Source of the DNA: Rapidithrix thailandica
GTDB taxonomy: Bacteria > Bacteroidota > Bacteroidia > Cytophagales > Flammeovirgaceae
Direction of reading: 5' to 3'
Assembly (NCBI RefSeq): GCF_039710355.1
Contig: NZ_JBDKWZ010000006.1
Location: forward strand, 186,001-250,000
Length of the DNA stretch: 64,000 nt
Below, piece by piece: positions 17,768 through 26,550 of this stretch. Position numbers and translations under genes: made by a program. Numbering within the stretch: position 1 is the first letter of the stretch; each line of letters starts with the position of its first letter. Below the pieces are notes generated by a model. It was not told where the DNA came from and did no database searches. It saw nothing but the letters and a program-made list of their open reading frames with translations.

Positions 17768-18637
17768 CTATCCTAAATATTCTACCAAAAGCTTGCTTCT
17801 GGATTTATTTCTCAATTTTTTAATCGCCTTTTCTTTAATCTGACGGACGCGCTCACGGGTCAGGCTCAACACTTCTCCAATCTGCTCTAACGACATGGCT
17901 TCTCCACCGCCAATACCAAAAAACATTTTAATCACCTGACGCTCTCTTTCAGTCAAAGTCGCCAAAGTTCTTTCGGTTTCGATAGCCAAAGAAGAACGGT
18001 AATTGATGTTCTCATCTGTTTTTTGAATGTTGTCATTCTCCAATACGTCCAATAGAGAATTGCTTTCGCCTTCTTGAAATGGCGCATCCACAGAAACTTG
18101 CTTCGAACCTGCATTCAGCGTACTGGTCACCTCTTCAGGAGCCATATCCAAGACTTTTGCCAATTCTTCAGGAGTTGGTTCTCTCTCAAACTCTTGCTCT
18201 AACTCTGAGAACGTTTTATGGATTTTGTTCAATGCCGCAGTACGGTTCAAAGGCAAGCGTACAATCCGGGATTGTTCCGCCAAAGCTTGCATGATGGATT
18301 GGCGAATCCACCAAACGGCATAAGAAATAAACTTAAATCCCCGAGTTTCGTCAAAACGCTGAGCGGCTTTTACCAAGCCCAGGTTCCCTTCATTGATAAG
18401 GTCATTCAAGGAAAGGTTTCTATTTTGGTATTGTTTGGCTACAGATACGACAAAACGCAAATTGGCTTTGGTCAATCTTTCAAGCGCTTTTTGATCTCCC
18501 TCTTTGATCCGCCTGGCCAGCTCCACCTCTTCATCAGGAGTTAACAACTCCACTTTACTAATTTCCGAAAAGTACTTCTCTAAAGACTCACTTTCCCGCC
18601 TGTTAGTAATGGTTTGGGTTATTTTCAGTTGACGCAT
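17768..18637 (-). CDS. rpoD: Primary sigma factor RpoD
   Basis: A 289-residue housekeeping sigma-70 factor of the short Bacteroidota type: no region 1.1, then region 1.2, regions 2.1-2.4 (DLINEGNLGLVKAAQRFDET, WWIRQSIMQALAEQSRIVRL), region 3 and region 4 (LTRERVRQIKEKAIKKL). The sequence around region 3 is the canonical one for the phylum, so I take this copy as the vegetative factor and the copy at 11802 as the paralogue. It directs RNA polymerase to TAnnTTTG promoters. Confidence 0.95.
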   Translation of the reverse strand: MRQLKITQTITNRRESESLEKYFSEISKVELLTPDEEVELARRIKEGDQKALERLTKANLRFVVSVAKQYQNRNLSLNDLINEGNLGLVKAAQRFDETRGFKFISYAVWWIRQSIMQALAEQSRIVRLPLNRTAALNKIHKTFSELEQEFEREPTPEELAKVLDMAPEEVTSTLNAGSKQVSVDAPFQEGESNSLLDVLENDNIQKTDENINYRSSLAIETERTLATLTERERQVIKMFFGIGGGEAMSLEQIGEVLSLTRERVRQIKEKAIKKLRNKSRSKLLVEYLG

Positions 18638-19087
18638 TTTTATATAATTCGGTTAATTTGAGTTCTATTTGCTAGGTTTTTGGATTTTACTTACTTCAAT
18701 CGTAGAACAACTAACAAAGGCAAAAGTTCTAAAACGAACCGCCTAATTTACGCCAAATAAATGAAAGAGTAAACAACTTGGCATATACTTATTGACAAAT
18801 ATTTATAATTTTTAAATCTCTAACGCTCACATACTTCCATAAGCCGGCCTCTAAACAGCCAGATCCACCAAAGGAATATGCTTCTTGTAAAAAACACCTG
18901 TTAGGAGAATAGACCAAATAATATTTGGCATTTAATGTTGCAGTTTGTCAGTTAATTTTGACAGTAGGTAAGATAAATGTATTTTGATGGAAAAATTGAC
19001 ATGGCATAAAGAACCGGAATTTTCAATTTTAACAGGAAAAATCAGTTTCTCCTTTTATGTAAACTCCTTTCCTTTCCATGAAATCAG
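18638..19087. other. Intergenic region upstream of rpoD
   Basis: About 450 bp, AT-rich, between the rpoD start and the end of the DUF4349 gene. It contains the rpoD leader. I see no gene, no strong hairpin and no clear consensus promoter. Confidence 0.35.
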
Positions 19088-19936
19088 TTATTGAACAGCT
19101 TTCTTTTCTCTTCCGGATTTACGAAAAAGCCATTTGAGCATGAAGATAGTCAAAATTAATAGCAATACAAAAGGCCAGGCTTCTATTAAAAATACAATAA
19201 TGGCTAAGAATGTGTCCCATCCGGTTTTAAATCCACCTGTCACTTTCTCCATAAATGTCAAACCTGGCATAGCGGCCTCATAGCCTTTGACCTTTTGAAA
19301 TAACTCTACACGCAGGGTACTATAACTCACCTGGTCTTGCAGATACTTCAGGCGCCCTTCTTGTGATTCGATCTCCGAGCGGACATTGCCTAATTCCGTT
19401 TGTACCTTTAATATTTCGTCAACGGACTTTGCTTTCTTCATTAATTCCAAAAAGCTCTGCTCCACCGCTTTTTTATTCTTTATACGGGCTTCCAAATCAA
19501 TAAACTGCTCCGTGACATCCTGTACGTTTACCGTTTTCCGGTCCAGGTAGATGCCCAACCCTATAATATTTTGCAAAAGACTGTCAAAATTTCCCGCTTT
19601 TACCCGTATCTCTATTTGTTGATTAATTTCATATCCGAAATTACTCTCACTACTGGATGAGATATACGCATCAAATTGTTCCGTTAATACTTCAAGCTTT
19701 CCCGATGTGGCTTCCATATCTTTTACCTGCATACGCAAGTCGGCGGTTTTGATCAGTTTGGCTCCTCTGGATTGTTTAACAGAAACAGCGTCAGCACCAG
19801 GTGCGGCAAGCTGTTCACTGGCAACATCCGCTCCCACTTCAGCCAAATGGCCCAAACTACCAGCATACTCGGCTTTTTGAGCATTACACGCCCAAAGCAT
19901 AAAACAAGGAATTAAGAGCAGTTTGTAAATCATCAT
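19088..19936 (-). CDS. DUF4349 membrane lipoprotein
   Basis: A 282-residue envelope protein. The N-terminus has a signal with a lipobox-like MLWAC. The middle is the DUF4349 domain (KLIKTADLRMQVKDMEAT, then VQDVTEQFIDLEARIKN) with a coiled-coil stretch (about residues 150-200). A single hydrophobic segment near the C-terminus (FLIEAWPFVLLLILTIFML) is followed by a basic tail. The protein therefore probably spans or bridges the inner membrane with its body in the periplasm. Function is unknown for this family. Confidence 0.85.
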   Translation of the reverse strand: MMIYKLLLIPCFMLWACNAQKAEYAGSLGHLAEVGADVASEQLAAPGADAVSVKQSRGAKLIKTADLRMQVKDMEATSGKLEVLTEQFDAYISSSSESNFGYEINQQIEIRVKAGNFDSLLQNIIGLGIYLDRKTVNVQDVTEQFIDLEARIKNKKAVEQSFLELMKKAKSVDEILKVQTELGNVRSEIESQEGRLKYLQDQVSYSTLRVELFQKVKGYEAAMPGLTFMEKVTGGFKTGWDTFLAIIVFLIEAWPFVLLLILTIFMLKWLFRKSGREKKAVQ

Positions 19937-19967
19937 AAAATCTTCAAATTAAATATATTTTCAACTT

Positions 19968-20153
19968 AGAGCATGTTTAAATCCGCTCTTTGGATTGTAA
20001 ACCCTCTCTTCAAACACCTCGGCACATCATTGTAGTGAGTGGCATTCCGGTCAATTATTTTCCAAAAACCCAACCACTCAATTATTATTTTCTGAGCACC
20101 TTAAACAGAGAATATTCTTCATCAAAGAGGCATCCCACAACGAACATTAAATA
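19968..20153. repeat. MITE-like dispersed repeat, copy A
   Basis: It begins AGAGCATGTTTAAATCCGCT and ends with CATCCCACAACGAACATTAA, the same end signatures as the copies at 34707, 36229 and 48869. Its interior (TTTTCTGAGCACCTTAAACA) aligns with the interior of the 48869 copy. No intact gene is inside. The remainder of the 19937-20307 gap is the moaA leader; a weak TTG/TAATTTG pair (20252, 20271) is the only promoter candidate. Confidence 0.6.
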
Positions 20154-20307
20154 GCTTCTCATATATGATAGTAAAATGAATGGCTATTTCAAATTTTATT
20201 TTATGCTCAGTATAGATTTCATTATATTGAATTACTTTTGTTAAGTACTGGTTGCTTGTCACCCACAAAATAATTTGCCTCATCAACTGGCCAAACCTCA
20301 ACAAACT

Positions 20308-21309
20308 ATGAAACCCAAAGCTATCATCGACAACCATGGACGCCCTGTCAACTATCTTCGCCTTGCTGTGACAGACCGTTGCAACTTGCGCTGTTTTTAT
20401 TGTATGCCCGAAGAAGGGATTCACTATCTTCCCAAAAAGGAATTACTCACCTATGAAGAAATGTTGCGGCTCTGCCAAATTTTAGCCAGCTTGGGTATCA
20501 ACAAAGTACGGATTACCGGAGGTGAACCCTTTGTTCGTAAAGACCTACTCTATTTTTTAAAGAACTTACGTAAAATTAAGGGCATTGATAAAATCAGTTT
20601 GACTACGAACGGAGTCCTTACTTATGACTATATTCCTGACTTGGTAGAATTAGGCATTTCTATGGTCAATTTAAGTCTTGACACATTGGATGCTGAAAAT
20701 TTCCTGCGCATCACCCGTAGAAATGAATTTGAAAAGGTGATGCAAACCTTTTATGCATTGGTAGAATCAGGTATTTCTACTAAAATAAATACAGTAGTGA
20801 TGGATGGGAAAAACACGGAAGACCTCATCCCATTAGCCCAACTCACCGAAAAGCATCCCGTATCGGTGCGGTTCATTGAAGAAATGCCTTTTAACGGTGA
20901 AGGCAATCACTATGCAACCCTCAAGTGGAGCCATCATAAAATATTGGACACCTTACGACAGGCATATCCCAATTTGCAAAAGCTCCCGGTCCCGGCCCAT
21001 TCTACCGCCACCCTCTATCAGGTACCGGGTTTTCAAGGGAACATAGGCATCATTGCTGCATTTTCCAGAACTTTTTGTGGGACCTGCAACCGGATTCGCA
21101 TTACGGCCCAAGGACTTTTAAAAACCTGCTTGTACGATGAAGGTGTACTCGACTTAAAACAAGTGATGCGAAGTGGGGCCAATGACCAACGACTGGAGGA
21201 AACGCTCATCCATGCATTCCGCCACCGGGCCAAAGACGGCTTTGAGGCGGAAAAACAACGCCAGAGTAACCACCCGGTAAAAGAATCCATGTCTACTATA
21301 GGAGGTTAA
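20308..21309 (+). CDS. moaA: GTP 3',8-cyclase MoaA
   Basis: Radical-SAM enzyme that begins molybdenum cofactor synthesis by cyclising GTP with MoaC. The N-terminal cluster motif CNLRCFYC and the C-terminal second cluster (CGTCNRIR with the later cysteine in LKTCL) are intact, and the protein ends with the conserved Gly-Gly needed for activity. I chose the ATG at 20308 (MKPKAIIDNHGR, 333 residues). The frame runs 11 codons further upstream, but that part is unlike the family and overlaps the possible promoter. No other molybdopterin gene lies nearby. Confidence 0.94.
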   Translation: MKPKAIIDNHGRPVNYLRLAVTDRCNLRCFYCMPEEGIHYLPKKELLTYEEMLRLCQILASLGINKVRITGGEPFVRKDLLYFLKNLRKIKGIDKISLTTNGVLTYDYIPDLVELGISMVNLSLDTLDAENFLRITRRNEFEKVMQTFYALVESGISTKINTVVMDGKNTEDLIPLAQLTEKHPVSVRFIEEMPFNGEGNHYATLKWSHHKILDTLRQAYPNLQKLPVPAHSTATLYQVPGFQGNIGIIAAFSRTFCGTCNRIRITAQGLLKTCLYDEGVLDLKQVMRSGANDQRLEETLIHAFRHRAKDGFEAEKQRQSNHPVKESMSTIGG

Positions 21310-21316
21310 CCCCTTA

Positions 21317-21508
21317 CTATTCTAGCACTTCTTGTTTTTGTGGTAAGGGAAAGTTCAGCGTTACTTTCTCCTGATGTGCAAACAACCATATCAAGATAAG
21401 GGAAACCAGTATGGCAATCCATGCCTGCCTCTTTTTATTGTACATCCACATTTCCCGGATCCCTTGTTGTGAGTGCAGTTTGATATAATTATTATAAAAA
21501 AATATCAT
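21317..21508 (-). CDS. Small single-pass membrane protein, possible remnant
   Basis: Up to 63 residues with one hydrophobic helix (AWIAILVSLILIWLFAH) flanked by basic residues, and a short C-terminal tail. It ends 8 bp from the convergent moaA stop. A later start at the MWMYNKKR methionine would give 44 residues. It lies downstream of the ECF sigma remnant at 21582, the same order as the intact sigma/membrane-protein pair at 44124-44973, so it may be what is left of a sigma partner. That link is inference from position. Confidence 0.4.
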   Translation of the reverse strand: MIFFYNNYIKLHSQQGIREMWMYNKKRQAWIAILVSLILIWLFAHQEKVTLNFPLPQKQEVLE

Positions 21509-21581
21509 ACTGTTTGTATCTCCAAATAATATGTACAGGGGGGGGCGGCTTTACCAATTCGCACTTTAATCTTGATCATTT

Positions 21582-21869
21582 TTAATTTGAACTTTTTCTT
21601 TTTCCTAACAAATGTTTATGACTTTTTTCTTGGAACTCAATTTCATTCACAAACAGCTCCACATATTCACTTTGCAAGCGAACTGTTCTCGGTTGATTTT
21701 TGGCTCTTCTGAAATACAAGTTAATTTCATTAAGCGCGATTTTAAAAAGCCAATTGGAAAACAGGGGAAAATTACTTATTTCAAGAGGGTGTGAAACAAG
21801 GTCAAAATCATGACAAAAAGGAAGGTAATTGATGAATTTATTTTCCGATCCGGCCAAGATGTAAACCAA
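21582..21869 (-). pseudogene. ECF sigma factor remnant (region 2 only)
   Basis: A 95-codon frame whose middle reads LFSNWLFKIALNEINLYF, followed by RRAKNQPRTVRL. This lines up with region 2 of the intact ECF sigma at 44401-44973 (PFSAWLYRIASNQVNEYY, RSSQRERVVSL). An upstream DLVS also matches. The whole of region 4 and most of region 2.1 are missing, and the frame overlaps the 3' end of the outer-membrane protein gene by 32 bp. I read it as a truncated, decayed sigma gene. A regulated short protein is less likely. Confidence 0.55.
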
Positions 21870-22494
21870 TGCCTGCCGTCATACTGAGGTTATGGATAAA
21901 AAAATGCTGTCCTGTATCTTCAAACTCTCCGCTACTTAAGGTATAGCGAAGAAGCAATTCCAAACTCAATTGCTTGAACCAAAAGTTGCCTAAACCAGCC
22001 CCGACAGAAAAATGCTGGATTTCAAAAGGAGATTTTACCAATATTTCATTGTCGTTCAGGACCTGTTCGGAGCCTCTCCCCCATCCCATTTGGGTTTCAC
22101 CGAAAAAGCCTGACTTCAGATAATAACGGACATAAGGATTGAAGGTGTAATAACTTAAGGTATGCGACTCCGCATAGCTGATACTGGCAAAGGAACCAAA
22201 CATATCCACACTTATTCCGGCTTGTAAGCGGTCCACCACATAAAACCCTACTTTAGGATTAAACATGGCATCTCCCAAAGCCGAGCCTGTACTCAAATTT
22301 AACTCTTCACTTCTTACTCCCAAACCCACGCCAAATACAGCCCCGGCATACAAGCTTCCTTTTTTTGTTTGAAACTCAAACATTTCCGCCTCTTCTAAGA
22401 ATACCTTGGAAGTATCAGCCCCCTGGGATTGCCCCCATACTCTCATTGACAAACATGAAAGTATCAACCATATGGTTATATTGAGCCCTCGCAT
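21838..22494 (-). CDS. Outer-membrane beta-barrel family protein
   Basis: 218 residues from the ATG at 22492-22494, which directly precedes a signal peptide (MRGLNITIWLILSCLSMRVW, cleavage near GQ). The mature part alternates short aromatic and glycine-rich strands (YAGAVFGVGLGV, FNPKVGFYVVD, MTAGIGLHLGR), as in small 8-strand porin-like barrels of Bacteroidota. The upstream extension of the frame lacks signal-peptide character and is not used. No close functional family is recognised; a structural or adhesion role in the outer membrane is possible. Confidence 0.75.
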   Translation of the reverse strand: MRGLNITIWLILSCLSMRVWGQSQGADTSKVFLEEAEMFEFQTKKGSLYAGAVFGVGLGVRSEELNLSTGSALGDAMFNPKVGFYVVDRLQAGISVDMFGSFASISYAESHTLSYYTFNPYVRYYLKSGFFGETQMGWGRGSEQVLNDNEILVKSPFEIQHFSVGAGLGNFWFKQLSLELLLRYTLSSGEFEDTGQHFFIHNLSMTAGIGLHLGRIGK

Positions 22495-22614
22495 AAGTTT
22501 CTTTTGTATTAATGACCAGGAGATTTTTAACAAAGTAAAACAGTAATTTCCAAACAAGCTTCTTATTTTCCTCTTTTCATTTGAAAAAAATATCCAATTT
22601 TGAGCGTATGCCTC

Positions 22615-23028
22615 TTATTGAACGGGAAACATGATGAAGCCAGGATCATCCCGGACCTTCATCTTTTTATTTTCACCATTAATGGCTGTCAACTTTTTCA
22701 AATACAATACGACAATATCTCCTTTACTGGCAATGGTGAGCAACTTGCCCAAGCCTATTTCATTGGTATTGGTACTGATGACTTTACGAATGGGTAATTG
22801 TCCGCGGGTAAGAACGGCCTCTATTTTTTTACAAGAAAAGCTCACTTGACGAGCTGTGTCTTTGACGACTTTGGCCGTAATGTCTTTTGGTCCGTCTGCT
22901 TCAATAATTTGCCCGTTAAAGACCGGCTTTTTTTCATGAAAAAGTTTAACCTTGATTTGGTAAGCTTGTCCCCAAGCTACAGAAAGCTGTATAAACAGAA
23001 GCCCGGATAGAAGGATAGAAAACCGCAT
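22615..23028 (-). CDS. Secreted protein of unknown function
   Basis: 137 residues from the ATG at 23026-23028, which starts a signal peptide (MRFSILLSGLLFIQLSVAWG, cleavage near GQA). The mature part is basic with short beta-like strands (YQIKVKLFHEKKPVFNGQII) and ends KVRDDPGFIMFPVQ. It has the same orientation as the barrel protein at 21838 and is separated from it by about 120 bp. No family recognised. Confidence 0.6.
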   Translation of the reverse strand: MRFSILLSGLLFIQLSVAWGQAYQIKVKLFHEKKPVFNGQIIEADGPKDITAKVVKDTARQVSFSCKKIEAVLTRGQLPIRKVISTNTNEIGLGKLLTIASKGDIVVLYLKKLTAINGENKKMKVRDDPGFIMFPVQ

Positions 23029-23228
23029 AAGTTGAATTGTGAGTGAGTTTAGTTTAACCTTTTGTTTTAAATGAGTGCTGTAAACAACACAGAGGGACAA
23101 CGTATATCGACTCTCGAATGAAGGACTTTACGTTCTCTTATAATTTCGCAAATAGGATAAGTTAGGCTACTAAAAGTTAAACATCCTTTCAGGACTTTCA
23201 AAATTTAAAACAGAGGCACAGGGTTTGA

Positions 23229-23876
23229 TCAACCGTCAATCACTGTGGACAGAACTTCTATTAATTCACTCATCATCATAGCCGTAGCTCCCCAGATAAC
23301 TTTCTCTTTCACCACATAGGCAGGGGCCTGAATCCGTAAACGTTCCCCTACTTGTACATCTACATCTTTGCGGTTGGCCGGGTCGAAAAAATCTAATAAA
23401 GGAACTTCCACTAACTGATCAACTTCTACCGGATCCAAAACAAACCGGGGGCGTTCTGTAGAGTATGCCAGCACAGGTCTTACCATCATATTACTAGGGG
23501 GAATATACAAATCGGACATCTGCCCTAATATTTCAACCTTCTCATAAGGTATCCCCACTTCTTCTTCAGCCTCCCTTTGCGCGGTCATTACCAAATGCTT
23601 GTCGCCTTCTTCATACTTACCTCCGGGGAAGGCCATTTGCCCGCTATGCACCCCATTATATCGGGGGCGTTGAATAAAAGGAATAAACCATTGTTGTTGA
23701 AAAGGGTACATCAATACCAACACAGCAGACTTCCGGGGAACCACTCCGGTAGGAATTGAACGTTGTTCCCGCGTCTTGACAGACATCTTTAGATGTGCAT
23801 CCAGCCCTGGCAATTTTTCGGTTAATTGATTTTTTATTTTTTCAACAAACGATTTTTGAAACAACCTTCTGTTCAT
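23229..23876 (-). CDS. CoA pyrophosphatase-type Nudix hydrolase
   Basis: A 215-residue cytoplasmic Nudix enzyme. The catalytic box is intact (GGKYEEGDKHLVMTAQREAE followed by EEVGI), with the NudL-type companion stretch FIQRPRYNGVHSGQMAFPGG just before it. Members hydrolyse CoA to 4'-phosphopantetheine and 3',5'-ADP, or related dinucleotides. In contrast with the regulator at 1762, all glutamates of the box are present. Substrate assignment rests on the UPF0035-like segment and is moderately sure. Confidence 0.88.
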   Translation of the reverse strand: MNRRLFQKSFVEKIKNQLTEKLPGLDAHLKMSVKTREQRSIPTGVVPRKSAVLVLMYPFQQQWFIPFIQRPRYNGVHSGQMAFPGGKYEEGDKHLVMTAQREAEEEVGIPYEKVEILGQMSDLYIPPSNMMVRPVLAYSTERPRFVLDPVEVDQLVEVPLLDFFDPANRKDVDVQVGERLRIQAPAYVVKEKVIWGATAMMMSELIEVLSTVIDG

Positions 23877-23898
23877 AGAGTTTATATCAATACGATTT

Positions 23899-24059
23899 GA
23901 AGTGGTTTACATTTATAGTTTTTGCCCGAAAATGGAATCAAAACCGGCTCATCAAGGCACTTTTTGAAAAGAATAGCCAATGCTATTGTTGAAAAAAGTA
24001 ACACAGAGGAGGCGTTTTTGAAACATTTTTCAGGAAAAAGAAAAAGGTTAATTCACTTC
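23899..24059 (+). repeat. Dispersed 161-bp repeat, copy 2
   Basis: The partner of 12751-12911 in the same orientation and of the same length. The internal AATAGC-CAAT-GCTATT hairpin keeps its stem while the loop has changed, and the CAGAGGAGGCGTTTTTGAAA block is identical. It lies between the starts of the Nudix gene and the end of dprA. Confidence 0.7.
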
Positions 24060-24121
24060 GTTAATAAAATACCATCCCTCTTTACTTTTCACAACACTTA
24101 CCATCCTGTCTTTTATTCAGA

Positions 24122-25219
24122 TTATTGAAGTTTTTTGCCTAGTGCAAACTTCTTCCCGGGTAGGGCTTGAACATATCCTTCAAACTCCATAGTCAACAAC
24201 AAAGAGGCCAGCTTGTTCATTGGAATCTGCGTTTTAAAACTTAACTCATCGATCAACAGTTCTTTTTCTTTTAAGCATTGGATAATGGTTTTCTCTTTTT
24301 CTGAAAGATGCACCGGCACTAACAGCTCGGGAGGCTTCGCGTCTAAATCCCAATTCATAATATAATCCAAGTCGTCTACGGATTGAATTAAATGAGCTTT
24401 ATGAGTTTTAATTAAGTAATTACAACCTAAAGAATACGGTTGGGTAAGATTGCCGGGCACGGCAAATACCTCTCGGTTATAAGAATTGGCAAGTTCGGCA
24501 GTAATCAGAGCCCCACCTTTTTTAGCGGCTTCTACTACGATGATTGCATCACACATACCGGCAATGACCCGGTTTCTCTCCGGGAATTTCGGTGCATCGG
24601 GCAGCGAGCCAATCCGGTTTTCGGAAAGCAAGCCTCCGGTTTCCAACATTCTTTGGGCTATTTCTTTGTGAACGTAAGGGTAGACACTGTCTACACCGTT
24701 GGCCATCACCCCTACGGTTGGGATTTGATAATCCAAGCAAGCTTTGTGTGCATGAATATCGATACCATAAGCCAAGCCACTGACCATCAAAATATTGGAA
24801 TAACGCCTCAACTCCCGAACCAACTCATTGGTCATTTGAAATCCGTAACCGGAAGCTTGCCGGGTACCGACAATGCCGATGGTTTTGATGGTATTTAAGT
24901 CCGTTTTTCCTTTGAAATATAAAAGGCTGGGAGCATCGTAAATTTGTTTCAAGCGAAAAGGGTACTGTTCATCCATATAAAAAAGCAATTGGATATTCAG
25001 TTTTGCAGCCTTTTCCAATTCCTTTTCGGCAAGGGCAAAGGTCGCTTTTTTGGCGATTTCGGCAACCAAGCGTTCGCCTACACCCGGTACTTTTTTCAAG
25101 AAGGAATGCGGGGCTTTAAATACCTGCTCAGCTGACTCACAATAACTGATCAATGATTTAAACAGCTTATTGCCTATGCCTGGCACCATCCCTAATGCCA
25201 TCCGATAAAAGGTTTCCAT
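24122..25219 (-). CDS. dprA: DNA-processing protein DprA
   Basis: 365 residues. It loads RecA onto incoming single-stranded DNA during natural transformation and protects that DNA. It starts with a helix-hairpin-helix region (GMVPGIGNKLFKSL, GVGERLVAEI), followed by the Rossmann-like core with GIVGTRQASGYG, VSGLAYGIDIHAHKACL and EAAKKGGALITAELAN, and a short C-terminal winged-helix part (KTQIPMNKLASLLL). All typical parts are present. It lies 267 bp downstream of rsmA on the same strand, after a hairpin. Confidence 0.95.
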   Translation of the reverse strand: METFYRMALGMVPGIGNKLFKSLISYCESAEQVFKAPHSFLKKVPGVGERLVAEIAKKATFALAEKELEKAAKLNIQLLFYMDEQYPFRLKQIYDAPSLLYFKGKTDLNTIKTIGIVGTRQASGYGFQMTNELVRELRRYSNILMVSGLAYGIDIHAHKACLDYQIPTVGVMANGVDSVYPYVHKEIAQRMLETGGLLSENRIGSLPDAPKFPERNRVIAGMCDAIIVVEAAKKGGALITAELANSYNREVFAVPGNLTQPYSLGCNYLIKTHKAHLIQSVDDLDYIMNWDLDAKPPELLVPVHLSEKEKTIIQCLKEKELLIDELSFKTQIPMNKLASLLLTMEFEGYVQALPGKKFALGKKLQ

Positions 25220-25384
25220 GGTGTATTGAAATAAGAGGTAAATTACCTGGTATTATTTGCCCTAGTTGTAAGATAGCAAATCTCCGAGAACCCGGCAACG
25301 CCCTCAGCCTTAGCCTTCTTTTTTCTGTCATAAAAAATCCAATCAAAAGAGGCCGAAAAGGCATGAACATTCACTATGGGGAAT

Positions 25385-25415
25385 GAAAAAAGGCCCACGG
25401 CTTTCACTATGGGCC
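25385..25415 (-). terminator. Terminator of rsmA
   Basis: On the minus strand GGCCCA and TGGGCC pair with a 12-nt loop and are followed by TTTTTTC. It sits about 70 bp past the rsmA stop. The phrase TTCACTATGGG occurs twice here (25370 and 25404). Confidence 0.7.
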
Positions 25416-25486
25416 TGATTGTAGATATCATGTATCTCTCTTTTCAAGTACAGAACCCCATAAATTCATTCACTGTCCACAAGCAC

Positions 25487-26281
25487 TTATTGCTTTCTAG
25501 CCTCCATTGCCTCAGTCACCAAATGGGTCAACTGTACAAAACCCTCCACAGACAATTGTTCAGCCCGTTTACCAAAAATTTCATCCTTCAAAACCAAGTC
25601 CCCACCCAACAAGCTTTTCAAAGCATTTCTTAAGGTTTTTCTCCGGTTGTTAAACCCTTGTTTCACCAATTTAAAAAACAATGCTTCATCGCAGTCCAGT
25701 TGTGTACATTGGTTTCGAACCAAAGAAAGAACCCCTGAGCGTACTTTGGGGGGAGGGTTAAACGCTCCAGGTTCTACGGTAAACTCATATTTAATATCGT
25801 AAAAGGCCTGCAACAAGACACTTAAGATTCCATAAGTCTTATTTCCCGGAGGGGCGGCAATCCGGTCAGCTACTTCCTTTTGAATCATACAAACCATTTC
25901 CGGAATCAGGTTGCGGTATTCATACAATTTAAAGAAAATCTGAGAGGATATGTTATAGGGCAAATTGCCAATCAAGGCCACTTTTTCAGGAAATAAACCG
26001 GGCAAGTCCAACTTTAAAAAATCTCCTTCGATGATTTGTTCTTCTGCCAATAAGAATTCTTTCAGGTAGGCCACTGATTCGGAATCCAGCTCTATCACTT
26101 TGAGTTCAAAGCGGGCATCATCTTTCAAAAACTGTGTCAATACTCCGGTACCGGGCCCAATTTCCAGCACCTCTTTGTATTCTCCTGTACCTTGCAAGCA
26201 AGCAGCAATTTTACCCGCAATCCGGTTGTCTTTCAAAAAATGTTGCCCCAGGTGTTTTTTCGGTCTTACGTTTGGTTTCAT
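25487..26281 (-). CDS. rsmA: 16S rRNA (adenine1518/1519-N6) dimethyltransferase
   Basis: The KsgA enzyme, which dimethylates two adenines in helix 45 of 16S rRNA late in 30S assembly. The 264 residues include the N-terminal KKHLGQHFLKD motif, SAM-binding EIGPGTGVLT (about residues 41-50), the catalytic NLPYNISS motif, and the C-terminal NNRRKTLRNAL segment. The start ATG at 26279-26281 gives the expected MKPNVRPKK. Divergent from pdxA, with 269 bp between them. Confidence 0.96.
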   Translation of the reverse strand: MKPNVRPKKHLGQHFLKDNRIAGKIAACLQGTGEYKEVLEIGPGTGVLTQFLKDDARFELKVIELDSESVAYLKEFLLAEEQIIEGDFLKLDLPGLFPEKVALIGNLPYNISSQIFFKLYEYRNLIPEMVCMIQKEVADRIAAPPGNKTYGILSVLLQAFYDIKYEFTVEPGAFNPPPKVRSGVLSLVRNQCTQLDCDEALFFKLVKQGFNNRRKTLRNALKSLLGGDLVLKDEIFGKRAEQLSVEGFVQLTHLVTEAMEARKQ

Positions 26282-26518
26282 TGGATTGAATATAAAGACA
26301 CTCCATGAGCATTCTGAAAATGCATACGGCTATTACTCAACAAATTTTCATTCAATTACTCATTGGAAAACCGTGTCATTGAAACATACAAAACAGTTGG
26401 CGCAACGGCCCGGATTCGCATCCTTTTTCTCCTGTTTCGTTTATTTAAGAAATATTATTTTACTTTAGAGATGATTAAGAAAAATGCACAGGATTCCGGC
26501 ATTCTTTCTTATTAAGTT

Positions 26519-26526
26519 TAATTTTG
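26519..26526 (+). promoter_or_regulatory. Possible -7 element upstream of pdxA
   Basis: TAATTTTG matches TAnnTTTG and lies 25 bp before the start codon. No TTG is found at the expected distance upstream, so only half of the promoter is supported. Confidence 0.4.
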
Positions 26527-26550
26527 TGAAGAAATAACAATCAATAAAAG

